Notes under the pieces: generated by a model
Told to the model about the DNA's origin: nothing
Databases searched by the model: none
Seen by the model: the letters and a program-made list of their open reading frames with translations, nothing else
Source: Hevea brasiliensis
Lineage: Eukaryota > Streptophyta > Magnoliopsida > Malpighiales > Euphorbiaceae
Reading direction: 5' to 3'
Assembly (NCBI RefSeq): GCF_030052815.1
Contig: NC_079493.1
Location: forward strand, 124,382,394 to 124,446,393
Length of the DNA: 64,000 bases
Program-made: the position numbers and the translations under genes
Part shown: positions 39,128 through 50,533 of the stretch, piece by piece
Layout of the letters: every line of letters begins with the position of its first letter
Position numbering within the stretch: the stretch's first letter is position 1

Positions 39128-41483
39128 CTAAAAGATGATTTCCTCAGTATGTTGAGGTATAATGCTAGGTTTAAATGCTGAATAGGCTACACTGAACCAC
39201 TGAGGAAACTGGAAATATGCGAATAAGGCCGCTGGTACACAGGATAGTAAGCTAATGGGAGCTGCAATCCATTCCACTTTTTGAGAAAGGACAATGTGAA
39301 GGGAAGCACCAAACGCTGCAAACATAGTTGCTATTGAAAAGAATAGAGCGATAAAACCGAAGGTGAACAATTTGAAAGATCTGACAGCATTTTCTTCTGA
39401 ATAGTCTGAATTGAATATGCATATAAACATTAGCAATGAAGTGCATGAAGAGAAGAATGCCAGAGCGTCTGATACTGCAAAAATCATAAATGAAATTTGA
39501 TTTAAATAGATCGGGATTCCTTGATCCTGGGTATTGCCCCCTGGCACAGTAAAAGCAGCCGCAAAAGCAACTGTGATGACAAGTGTTGGTACGACCATGC
39601 ATGTTGAAGTTATAGTTTTCATCCATCTATCTGCATGCTCGGCAAGATACTCATGTTCCTCGTAAAATTTCATTCTCGGAGTATACCCTTTACGGTTTCT
39701 CATTTCTCGGTATAATGTTTGGACAATCTTTTCTACATCCTGCAAAGAATTCAGAAACAAAAGATAGAATTTAACTCAATGGTATTTTCCTAGACTGTAA
39801 AGTTTAGAGTTCCAATCCTACTTAGAACCAAGCGAACAAAAAAAATTAAAGAATGGAAAGGATAAGGAAATAGATGAATTTGAAAGGGAATCCAAAAATG
39901 CATATGTATAACCTTAAACCATTGCATATCCGAATGCATTTTCAGAGCAGCACCAGAGTTCTTGTCTGATGGAGTGCCCCGGATCTCATCTGATGGTTGC
40001 AACCTCGCAGCTAAATGTAACATGTTTTCGCCGTAACTATCTGTTGACGAGGTAACAAGATGATGCTTATTTTGCGGACTCAGTCCATTTAGGAGAGAGA
40101 AAATAAACTTATGGCGGTGAATTATTGCCAAATGAAAAATGTTCCTTCCATCATCATCAACAACCCAAACTGATTCAGGGTAGGCCTTTATAATCTCTAC
40201 AACCACTTCATAAATCCCCAATGTAGCAGAAGTGTGTACTGGATTTTTCAGTAGCATGCGAGTTTCTGAGGGTCTTGCGTCTAAAGCTTCCGTAATCAAG
40301 AGTCTGAGTAGCTCTAATGCTAGAATGTGCTTCAACTTTGTATTCTTTATGTTGTGTAGAAACCCAAATTTCTTTGATTCTTTTTGGTATTCTTTTAAAC
40401 TGTCAGCTATACTTTCCAAATCTCCACCTCGAGGGACACCATCTGAATGTACCGAAGCAACTGCAATGATAGACCAACTCTTGTTAGTACTTAGAATGCA
40501 TAGTGCTGCTGCCACATGAATAAATTACAAAAATGGGTTAAAATTGTGAAACGAACATCGATACAACAAGCGATCACAAAACCCAAGGTTGCTTCCACTT
40601 GGAAATGCATGAGGCTTATTTGCCAACGTCGCCAAGGCAGTTGTCCTTCATAATCTCTTTCAATAGCTAATTTGGGATATCTCCGTAGTACATCAAGGGC
40701 CATATCTGCAAAAGGAAATAGACGTTGAGATCATTGGAAAAGGAAAAATGGCTTCCCTGCAAATATTTGGATGAAAAGGGAGTTGCAAGAGATAATAAGT
40801 GATTCACAATTAATTAGGACTACAATTAAGAATCCTAACTTTGCTAAATTGACTTTTGAAGATGATACCGACCATAGAAATCAGCAATTATTAAAAGATT
40901 GACAAGTCTGACGCCATGTATGCCTGAGAATTCACTTAGATCTGTCACTGACAAAAGATAGGAAACTGCTTCCTTTTGGCAAAATTGGGCAGCATAATGA
41001 AGTGGGAGACTGCCATATCTGTTTTCTATATCCAGCACCGCTCGATTCTTTGTCACCAAGATCCTTATTGCTTGAACATTTCCTGCAATAGCAGCATAAT
41101 GAAGAGGTGTTTCACCATCATTATTTGCCGCTACTAAGAAATCCGCTGGCATTAATTCTACAAGCTTCTGTATGAATCTTATGGAAGAGCGACCTTTGCC
41201 AATTGCAACATGAAGAGTAATCTCTCCAATGCCTGAAATCTTAGCAGTTACTGCACCAGGATCATCACAAAAAATTCTACTTGCAGCTTCCCAATCACCT
41301 CTCAGAGCTGCTTTATACAGTGGCAAGTAGTACCGTCTTTCTCTCTCTGTCAAGAGCTAATACATATTAAAGGGGAATTCAAAGCAAATATGTTTGGATT
41401 ACACAAAACTTACCCTCTTCAATCGCTTGGGATTGCTTATTTGAATCATTGTCACTGGAAACTGGGAATTGGCTTTGATCCAT
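39128..41483 (-). CDS. Ankyrin-repeat PGG-domain membrane protein (ACD6/ITN1-like), five exons, one frameshift
   Basis: Exons on the minus strand are 41483-41414, 41346-40873, 40705-40557, 40460-39913 and 39739-39128. All introns are GT-AG (donors GTAAGT, GTCGGT, GTTCGT, GTTATA; acceptors all end CAG). Exon phases agree except in exon 3, which is one base short. Near 40641-40643 the frame jumps, so about 617 residues are expected only if one base is missing there. Ankyrin repeats are visible in exon 2 (LYKAALRGDWEAA, ETPLHYAAIAGN, SLPLHYAAQ, at residues about 33-143) and in exon 4 (GRNIFHLAI, GENMLHLAA). Exon 5 carries the PGG domain (VPGG near residue 480) and four hydrophobic segments at about 464-482, 495-522, 536-558 and 571-592. 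Relatives are plasma-membrane or ER proteins in salicylate-linked defence and cell death or in salt response; which of these applies cannot be told. It is either a young pseudogene or intact with a sequence error. Confidence 0.88.
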
Positions 41484-41615
41484 TGGCGTCTGGTTTTGTA
41501 GTTTTCAGCTTCCGTAGTTTTTTTTTTTTTTTTCCCAAGACACAGCTATTCTGAAAATCCTAAAACGTGTACTGAGCAAGATAAAATGTATGATAGAGCA
41601 ATATGTGTAGGCTTA
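41484..41615. other. 5' flank of the ankyrin-PGG gene
   Basis: It includes a run of about 15 T (minus-strand A-run) 35 bases before the start codon. No clear TATA box was assigned. Confidence 0.35.
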
Positions 41616-42230
41616 ATTGATATGGAAGAGAGAGAGAGCTGGTTGTTCATGTAGATAGCGATCAACAAATAAAAAATTAAAAAAAAGTATAATTGCTGAA
41701 AAATTAGTGTTTGGCTATTAGATACTACTTTAAGAAGCGTCCAATTACTTTTTTGTTCTTAAAATTATGTACTAATTACTTTAAGGTCTTTAAAAAAATT
41801 TTTTAATTGTAAAATCATCCATATATTTTATAAAATAATCATAAATATTATAACTATTTACAAATAAGCTCTTATATTTTTATAATTAATAAACATATAA
41901 GGATTAATTTGTAAAATTAAAAATTATTATTTATTGTATACAAAAAATTTTGAAAATTGTATATAAAATTAATAACTATATAATATAAAAAATTTTTAAA
42001 GTATTCATATTATTTATATGTAAAGAAGCATTGATATTTATTTAGCAAATTAATAAAATTAGTATAGTGAATAAATTATATTAAATATTTTATAAATATT
42101 TAAAAATTAGTATTATTTATTAATTTAACAAAATATTAAATTATGATAAATATTATTAATATGAATTAATAAAAAATATGAATAAATAAATTTTGAAATA
42201 AATTATTTAAATATTGTTAATTATTATAAT
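41616..42230. repeat. Block T (copy 2), upstream flank of the surviving gene
   Basis: This matches 22631-23040 joined to 33029-33230. It is non-coding. Confidence 0.82.
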
Positions 42231-43560
42231 TAGTTGTGGAGCCACATTATATTGAGTGGGTCAATCACTTAATTTTATAAAGAAAAATTAAAATTATATA
42301 TCATATAGAATATTTTTAATAGTTTTAATAAATGAATTTTATTGATGAAATTAATAAAAAAATAAATTAAGGTCAATTTTATATTTTAAAATTAATTTAA
42401 TTCATTTACATAATTTTTTAATATTTTAAATAATATATAAAGATATATTTTTAATATTAATTTTTTATTTATAATTAATTAATTTATTCCAAATTTTAAC
42501 AGTGATAAAAAAATTTAATATACAAGTGATAAAAAAATTTAATGTACTATGTTACATATTATTTTACAAAAGTTTATTTTTATTATTATTGATACACACT
42601 GAGCACAAATGTAAGAGTCGTATAAGTAATATAGAAATATATTGTTTCTTCTAGGAGTTGAGTTTTTAATTGAACTATAATTATAAAGCCAAGTAGATTT
42701 GAAAATTATAATTTAACCAAACAATGAATGAAATTAGGAGTTTGAAATATAAAATATAAAATTATAAAATTCAATTTAAACAATTAATTAATTTAAAATA
42801 GATTAAAATTATGCAAGCAGAATTGTCTTAATGAAATTGGTAAAATGAAATTAATCAAAACGTTTAAAATTAAAATTTTAAACAATAATTGGCAGAAAAG
42901 ACGATTCTGGGGTCAATTATTTTTAGGGATGAAAATAATATTTAATATATATTTATAATTTTTTTCATAAAATTACATGGATAAATTTTTTTGTTGGCAC
43001 TCGTTGGTCTCTGACTACATAATGATTGAATTAATAGAATTTTGATATTATCTTAATTTAATTAGTAAAATTGTTTTATTAAAAAATTGAGAGAGTAAAA
43101 ACTTTTCAAGCCATATTTATATCAAAAAATTAAAACTGCAGTAAAAGGTGAGTTCACAAAAAAAATTAAAATAATTTTTCATAAGTGGCAGAAGGCATGT
43201 ATAGTGAACAATTTTTTCAGTACATAAGTGATTTAATTCTAATTTAACAATACAATGAAGGGTACACATATATCACATTTATTGAAACGCCCAACACATT
43301 GAAAGTCTTAATTTTTGGGGCGCTCTCCAGTCACCACCCTTCAATAATAAGGTCGATAAAAGTTGCACCCACATATATTTTATTATTATGACAAGGTGTA
43401 CGTCCTATTAAAGAAATGCAAATTTTGGAAAAAAAAAAAAAGAAAAAGTAAAATTGGAGCAAGCAAGATGATAAGGATATATTCGTAATAGACATAATAA
43501 TATTAGATCCTGATTCTTGCAATATATATGGATGGGAAGAAGAAAAATAATGTAAAAAAA
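42231..43560. repeat. Segmental duplication, block S (copy 2a)
   Basis: This matches 33230-34540 closely, with a short local duplication of an AAAAAAATTTAAT-type stretch at about 42505-42545. It is non-coding. Confidence 0.85.
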
Positions 43561-45060
43561 ATAATAATAAAAGATGATAGTGATTTTATATTTTAATATA
43601 ATGGTTGTTTGGTATTAAGGTCGGAATGTAAAAATTGTATTTTAGAAAAAATTATTTTAAATATCTTTGAAAAAGTAATTTTGTTATTTTAATATTTTTA
43701 TAATTAAAATTTATTAAATTTAATTTTAAATTATTTTTAAATATTTTTTAATTAATATATTTTAAAATATTTTTTTAATAATAACTCTAATAATAATGTC
43801 AAAAAAATTTGAAATGAAAGTTATTTTTTAAAATAATAAAATTATAATTTTATTTCTACATTTTTTTAAAAGAATTAAAAAATTAAAGAGAGAAAATATT
43901 ATTAAATTGTAAAAACTACTTTTAAGATGGTTCTTAGTCTTAAATTATCATAATATAGATAAATGTTTAAATCCCATTATATGTTTATTTAATTACACTT
44001 GCGTATATTTGATCTTAACTATCTTGTTTTATTTTTATTCTATCACACTGCGAGAGTCAAGACAAGAACTGGGTACGTAGAAATACATATCTACGCATAT
44101 GATTATAATTCAAAGGCACATTGTACTAAAAAAATGCAAATTTCAGAAAAAAAATACAAAAATTATCAAAAAGATGATAGACTTATTTACAGAATTATGT
44201 CAAAAAAAAAAATTTTATTTCTAAAAAATACAATTCTTGATTTTTTTTTCTCAAATTAGTACAATAGATATGATAAAAATGTGGTAAAAAAACAAATTCA
44301 CAAAAAAAATTAAGATAATTTTCCATAAAATTTTTAAATCTTAAAAACACTTTCATTATTTAAAAAAAAAAATTCTCCCAATGCCAATGGTAAAGTGCTA
44401 ATTTTAGAATCATGGACGATAATTGAAAGAAGATCTCGTAGCTTGAAAAGTCTTTACAGTAATTGAAAACTTGCCTCATGTGAATTAAAGTCAGCTATCA
44501 TTTATCACATTAATTGAGACACTCAATGCATTGAAATCTCACCATCCGAATTCCTGTATCAACTTAATTTTTTGGATGCTCTCCCGTCAACACCCTTCAA
44601 TAATAACGTACGTAAAAAATTGCATTTATATATATATGTTATTATTATGACAAGGTGTACATTAAAATATTTACCAATAATTTAATAAATAATATAAAAT
44701 ATTTTTAGAAAAAAATAATTTTAAAAAAATAATTTCTATAAAAAATATATTTTATATGAATTATTTTACACAACAAATAGAGTAGCTTTTGTTTTCTTAG
44801 TGTTTCCCTATTAAATTAATTTTATTTAATTTATGCGTGTCAAAAATATATATGATATTTTCTCACGTGTAAACTAAATTGCGAGCCTACCAAGGACGCC
44901 TACGATCCTAATGTGAAATAAATGCCCGCCGATTTGATTTATGAATAGAACAATTGACAGGAAAAAATGACCTAATATTTTCTTGAGTTTTTTAACTCTA
45001 TTAGGATGCGCTTCGTTAAGATATATACTCGTTCAACTTTTGTGAAAATGGGAGAGAATT
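43561..45060. repeat. Segmental duplication, block P (copy 2)
   Basis: This matches 34541-36020 in order and orientation. It is non-coding. Confidence 0.82.
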
Positions 45061-45079
45061 TTATCACTTGATAAAACTT

Positions 45080-45590
45080 GAAAGGAGACTTGTGCATTAA
45101 AAAGTAAAAATGTGCTTGAAAAGTAAATTGATCATTGTGAAAAATATAAATATCGCATTGGAAAAGTAAATTAAACGCTTGACTGAAAATTAAATATGTG
45201 CATTGAAAAAATAAATTGATCACTTTACAGGAAAGGTAAATCTGTGTATCGAAAATGTAAATTGATTACTTTACAGAAAGGTAAATTGATCATTTGAAAA
45301 AATAAATTTATGCATTAAAAATGTCAATTGATTGTTTCGAGAAAATAAAATCATTGCTAGAAAAATAAATTGTGCATCAAAAATTAAGTGAATGGATTGC
45401 TTGAAAAAAAAAAAAAGGACATGAAAACTGTAATTTGTATTGAAAATTGAAAAGATGACTTATAGAAATTGAAATATGTATAGGAAAAATGTAAATTAAT
45501 TGCTTAAATTGATAATAAAATATTGATTGATTGGCTAAAAGAATAAAAAATTGCTTGAAAATATAAAGATTGCTAAACTAGAGAAAATTT
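45080..45590. repeat. Block Q: degenerate minisatellite-like repeat (copy 2)
   Basis: Copy of 36030-36540 with the same internal order of pieces. Confidence 0.65.
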
Positions 45591-45784
45591 AAGATAAGAC
45601 AATATATCTATTAGGTATTAATTGATTAATTATGTGTTCCTTTACTTCTACTTGCTTTGTAGCCAACTGGCTGGGTAGTTATCACATTTTTCACCATTTC
45701 CACTTTTCTCTCCCTGCTAGCCCACTTTCACAACTTCCAATAACTTTATGTAACTATCCACAACTTCCAAAATCACCTACTACA

Positions 45785-47393
45785 TGATGCATACATTTTG
45801 CATAGTCATTTAGGTCTAATTTTATAGCCATTTTATTCTATTATTAGTTATCTTTAGCTAATTTCATTAGTAAATTAGTTAGTTTTTCATAATTGTCGAT
45901 TTTGGATTAATTTGTAATTTTTACTTTGTTTTGTAGGAAAAATGGTGTTTTTGAAGGACTGAAGAGAATTTTGCCATTGAGGAGTGTCTTCTATAGCCAA
46001 AGATGTCAAAAACAAGTTTTCAAGCTGAAATATGCATTGACCAAATTGTGCATAACTTGCCGCATAAGCTATGCAGATTCGCATAAGGAGAAAGATCACT
46101 GCTCTGAATCCACCAAGTGTGCATAAGGAGACAAAGATAGCTTATGCACATTCCCACCTCCCTTATGCACCTTCACGGAATTGTGCATAACCTATGCACC
46201 AAGTCATGCGCTTTGCATAAGTGGCCCAGAACTGAATCGCATAAGGGATCAGATAACTTATGCACCCACTTATGCAAATCCCATAAAGAGTTCATTAATG
46301 AGTCAGTAAGATTCCCTTAATGTATTCCTCCTAGAACATACTATTTTAGGGCTCCATGTCAGAAAAATGCTATATATAGTCTCATTTTCCCATTTTAGAG
46401 GGGGACAAGGAGCAAAGAAGAAAAGGAGAGGGGCTGAGCAGAATTTGAAGAGCCATCTTCACCTTCCACACCATTCTCAACTAAGATTTGCAGATTTCTT
46501 TCTTTCCTTACACTTTTCTACATTTCTAGTGTTTAATTTCTTACTTCTTAGCTTAGATTAAAGCTTTATTTCCATTTAAACTCATCATATCTTGTAAGCA
46601 TTATGGATAGTGAGTAGTTTACTTTTGATTCTAGAGTAAGGGTTGTAATATTTGAGATATTTTGTGGATTTTGATTGGGTAATCCATATTTTGTGGTCTT
46701 AATGAGTTTTATTCATTTCTTGTATGCTTAATGACATGCTTAGTGTAGGATCCCATTGAGTAATATTCTTAATCCATGGTTGAAGCAATCGAAAGGAGAA
46801 GGCCTTGTGATAGATAATCAGGAAATTGGACTTAATTAACTTAGACCTAGAAATAGGCTAAGGATTAAGAGGATTCACAGATTAATTAAAGAACTTAATG
46901 GATCTTAATTAACTCTAAGTCCACGAAAGTAGGATTAGTTTGATTAAGGCACTCTTTGTCTCACTCGAAAGGGAATTCAAAGGATTTAAGAATTAATCTC
47001 CTTAAAACTCATAAGTTTCATAAGATTGGACAACCAATTTAAAATCCCAAAATAGCTCGAATATGAAATCCCGAACTCCGGAATCACCTTTTTACCATTG
47101 TTAATTTCTAATCGGATTTAATCATTTGCCATTTTAAATATTGCCATATTTGAACTTGCTTATTTCAATTTGATGCAATTTTAGTTTAATTAATACATTG
47201 TTGAATAGAATATTAATTTTGCACATTTAGATTTCATACTCCATTACCCATTAATCCATTATTTTAATTTCATAAATACTTCAATTTAGTCAACTTTTAT
47301 ATCGAAAATTCAATCATTAACACAACTCCTCGTGGGATCGATATTTTTCTATACTACTTGTACGACCCGTGCACTTGCGGTTGGGACGCATCA
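45785..47393 (+). repeat. 5' LTR of element D
   Basis: A 1.61 kb LTR with TGATGC/GCATCA ends. It carries a cluster of TGCATAA/TTATGCA motifs at about 46020-46285 that resembles the array at 53950-54860. Confidence 0.95.
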
Positions 47394-47399
47394 AGTTTT

Positions 47400-47417
47400 T
47401 GGCGCCGTTGCCGGGGA
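47400..47417 (+). other. Primer-binding site of element D (tRNA-Asp type)
   Basis: TGGCGCCGTTGCCGGGGA lies six bases after the 5' LTR. It is the primer site known from Athila-type elements, complementary to the 3' end of plant tRNA-Asp. Confidence 0.93.
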
Positions 47418-47527
47418 GTTGTTTGTTTAAGATTGAATTCTTGATCATTTTAGTTGTTTTTAGTTTTATCTTTGTTATCTTTTCATTTTGTGTTTGTTTG
47501 TTCTTTTTCAGGTACTTTTAATCTTTT

Positions 47528-48709
47528 ATGAGAAGAGCTAGAAGCTCAAGTGATACATCCTTATTGTTCAATCCTGAAATAGAGAAATTTTGTAAGGCCA
47601 ACAAGAAAGAAACCAGAAGAAGGAAGGAAGCTTTGAGAGAGATTGAATTAGAAGCAAACATGGCTGATGAAAGAATTAGAATTGGTGTTGGTAATGCTGG
47701 AAATGGTCAAAACAATGAAAATGAAGCCCAAGGGGAAGAAGTTGTTAATGCTAACGTGCCTAGGGGAAGTATGATGGATCATGCTTTTCCTCGTTTTGAT
47801 GACTTGAGAGAGAGCATAGCAAGACCAAGAATTGATGCAAATAGTTACAAGATGGATTTTGGAGTTCTTCAAATGATTCAAAATTCTCAATTTGGAGGAC
47901 ATCCTTCTGAAAATCCACACACACACCTGAAGAAGTTTGCTATGATTTGCGACATGCAAAAACAACCTGGAGTGTCTGATGATGTAGCAAGATTGAAGCT
48001 ATTCCCATTCTCTTTGAAAGATAGAGCATTGGATTGGCTTGATTCTTTACCTCACAACTCCATCACAAATTGGGAGCAACTCACTGATGCATTTCTTGCA
48101 CAATATTTTCCACTGAAAACTCAAGAGCCGAGGAATCAAATGACGACAAATGCACCAAGAGAAGATGAAACTCTTTATGAGTCATGGATGAGATGGAAGG
48201 AATTAGAGAGATTATGCCCACATCATGCCATTCCAAAATGGATGATAAATAAGAATTTCTACACAAATGTCACTCCTGCAATCAGAGGAATTATTGATGC
48301 TCATACAGGAGGAGAATTTATTATTAAGCATGAAGATGAAGCTTATGAGCTATTGGAGAAAATTGCAAAGAATACTCATCTTTGGAGTAGTCCAAGAGGA
48401 CCAGCTCCAACTCAAAAAAGGCAAGCTGCTGGAATGTATGATCTTGATCCATTCAACATGATTAATGCAAAGTTTGATGCACTTACAAATGTCCTTGCTA
48501 AGAAGATGGAAGATTTGAGTATGTTGGTTAGTTCATCATCATCAGCTGGAAGTTCACAACAAGTGGCTTATGCAGAGGAAACAACCAGCTGTGGAGTAGA
48601 TTATGGAGAACAAGCAGCATATGTTGGTAATTATGGAAACAAGCAAATGGGGAATCCTTATTCTCAAACTTACAATCCAAATTGGAGGTATCATCCCAAC
48701 TTTTCATAG
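47528..48709 (+). CDS. Element D gag
   Basis: 393 codons from an ATG 110 bases after the primer site. The central region (about residues 100-260) is a retrotransposon gag (capsid) domain: FPFSLKDRALDWLDSLP, NWEQLTDAFLAQYFP and ETLYESWMRWKELERLCPHH. No CCHC knuckle is seen, which is usual for Athila-type gag. The frame ends at a TAG at 48707-48709. The same frame then continues with gag-like Gln/Asn-rich sequence, a second TAG at 48875-48877, and the next long frame. The stops therefore look like point mutations inside one gag-pol frame. Confidence 0.9.
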   Translation: MRRARSSSDTSLLFNPEIEKFCKANKKETRRRKEALREIELEANMADERIRIGVGNAGNGQNNENEAQGEEVVNANVPRGSMMDHAFPRFDDLRESIARPRIDANSYKMDFGVLQMIQNSQFGGHPSENPHTHLKKFAMICDMQKQPGVSDDVARLKLFPFSLKDRALDWLDSLPHNSITNWEQLTDAFLAQYFPLKTQEPRNQMTTNAPREDETLYESWMRWKELERLCPHHAIPKWMINKNFYTNVTPAIRGIIDAHTGGEFIIKHEDEAYELLEKIAKNTHLWSSPRGPAPTQKRQAAGMYDLDPFNMINAKFDALTNVLAKKMEDLSMLVSSSSSAGSSQQVAYAEETTSCGVDYGEQAAYVGNYGNKQMGNPYSQTYNPNWRYHPNFS

Positions 48710-48910
48710 GGAAATCAGCAAAATCAAGTTCAAAATCAGAATTTTCAACCACAACAGCAGAGTCAAGTTCCATATCAGCAAAATAGACAACCACTGCCCA
48801 ATTTTCAGCAGAAAAATATGAACCCTCCACCAAAACAAAGAAGAACGAAATTCCACCATCAAGCTTTATTACAATAGATACTTGCTAACCAAAATAAGCA
48901 TGATGAGGAG

Positions 48911-50533
48911 ATGAGAGAGGTGAAAGCAAGGCTGGAACAGATGCAAACACACAACAGAATGCTGGAAAACCAGATTGCACAACAAGCATCCTCCTCAAGT
49001 GCTAAGTCTTTTGGAAAGCTTCCAAGTCAACCAGAAAATCCAAGAGAGCAGTGTCAAGCTATTACTTTAAGAAGTGGAAAAGTTATAAATGATGAGAAGA
49101 GTGAAAACAGTGAGAAGAGAGAAAATGAGAAAGGGACTGATGAGAGTGAAAAACAAGAGAGTGCAGAAAAATGTAAGGAGAAATTTGAAGAAAAAGAAGA
49201 GAAGTATATACCTCCTGAGCCCTACAAGCCACAGCTTCCCTTTCCACAAAGATTTCACAAAGCCAAGCTTGATAGGCAATTTGGGAAGTTCTTAGAGGTT
49301 TTGAAGAAACTTTACATAAATGTGCCTTTTGTTGATGCTCTTTCACAAATGCCCTCTTATGCAAAATTCTTGAAAGAAATTCTCTCAAACAAGAGGAAAC
49401 TTGAAGATGATGAAACTGTAGCTTTGACAGAAGAATGTAGTGCTATCCTCCAAAGGAAACTTCCTCCAAAGCTTAAGGATCCATGGAGTTTTTCAATTCC
49501 ATGCCACATTGGGGAATCATGTTCTATAAAAGCTTTATGTGATTTAGGGGCTAGTGTTAGCCTTATGCCCCTTTCCATCTATGAGAAGCTCAACATGGGA
49601 GATCTAAAGCCAACCCACATTTCTCTTCAGTTAGCTGACAGAACAATCAAGTATCCTGAAGGGATTTTGGAGAATGTGCCTCTGAAGGTTGGGAAGTTCT
49701 ATATACCTGTTGACTTTGTCATCTTGGACATGGAGGAAGATTCTAATATTCCAATTATCTTGGGAAGACCCTTTCTAGCTACAGCAGGAGCATTGATTGA
49801 TGTGAAAGGAGAAAAGCTGACTCTTAGGGTTGGTGAAGAGCAATTAATTTTCAATATTAATAACTCTATGAAAAAGCATCATTCTGAAGCTGATACTTGC
49901 TTGAGAGTTGATATCATTGATGAGCTGGTTGAAGAACACTTCAGAAAGAAATATCCAGAAGATCCACTTGAAAATTGTTTGGTTCATGGAGGAGGCATAG
50001 ATTATGACAACCCTCATGTAGCTGCATATGCTCAACATCTAGAGGGTAGTCCACCATTCATTTCTGCTCCAGTTTTTCAACTCACACAAAAGGAAAAAGC
50101 TGAATTTAAGCAACCATCATTCAAGGAAGAAGATGCACCTAAGGTAGAACTTAAGCAACTTCCTTCTCAGCTCAGGTATGAATTTCTTGGCACCAATAAC
50201 ACTTATCCAGTAATTGTAAATGCAAATTTGAGTACATTAGAGGCTGATAAGTTGTTAAGAGTGTTGAGACAATTTAGGAAAGTCTTAGGATACACCATAG
50301 ATGACATTAAGGGAATAAGCCCACACTTTTGCATGCATAGAATCATTTTGGAAGAAAATTGTAAACCATCTATTGAACATCAGAGGAGGTTGAACCCAAA
50401 TATGAAAGAAGTTGTTAAAAAGGAAATTTTGAAGTTGCTTGATGCAGGGATCATATATCCCATCTCGCATGCATTGGGTGAGCCCAGTACATGTTGTCCC
50501 AAAAAAGGGTGGAATGACAGTTGTCAAAAATGA
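48911..50533 (+). CDS. Element D pol, N-terminal part with protease
   Basis: 540 codons in the same frame as gag. It begins with a coiled-coil-like segment ([20 protein letters not shown]), then a Lys/Glu-rich linker. An aspartic protease follows, with the Athila-type active site [12 protein letters not shown] at about residue 210 and the [13 protein letters not shown] strand near 285. The frame reaches the start of RT ([21 protein letters not shown]) and is then lost at about 50465-50475, where a one-base change moves it into the next frame. Confidence 0.9.
   Translation: MREVKARLEQMQTHNRMLENQIAQQASSSSAKSFGKLPSQPENPREQCQAITLRSGKVINDEKSENSEKRENEKGTDESEKQESAEKCKEKFEEKEEKYIPPEPYKPQLPFPQRFHKAKLDRQFGKFLEVLKKLYINVPFVDALSQMPSYAKFLKEILSNKRKLEDDETVALTEECSAILQRKLPPKLKDPWSFSIPCHIGESCSIKALCDLGASVSLMPLSIYEKLNMGDLKPTHISLQLADRTIKYPEGILENVPLKVGKFYIPVDFVILDMEEDSNIPIILGRPFLATAGALIDVKGEKLTLRVGEEQLIFNINNSMKKHHSEADTCLRVDIIDELVEEHFRKKYPEDPLENCLVHGGGIDYDNPHVAAYAQHLEGSPPFISAPVFQLTQKEKAEFKQPSFKEEDAPKVELKQLPSQLRYEFLGTNNTYPVIVNANLSTLEADKLLRVLRQFRKVLGYTIDDIKGISPHFCMHRIILEENCKPSIEHQRRLNPNMKEVVKKEILKLLDAGIIYPISHALGEPSTCCPKKGWNDSCQK

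Noticed and set aside
46367..46561. Short ORF repeated in both LTRs of element D (also 59407-59697)
   Set aside because: It lies inside the LTR transcribed leader region, is short and shows no domain. It is conserved only because the LTRs are recent duplicates.
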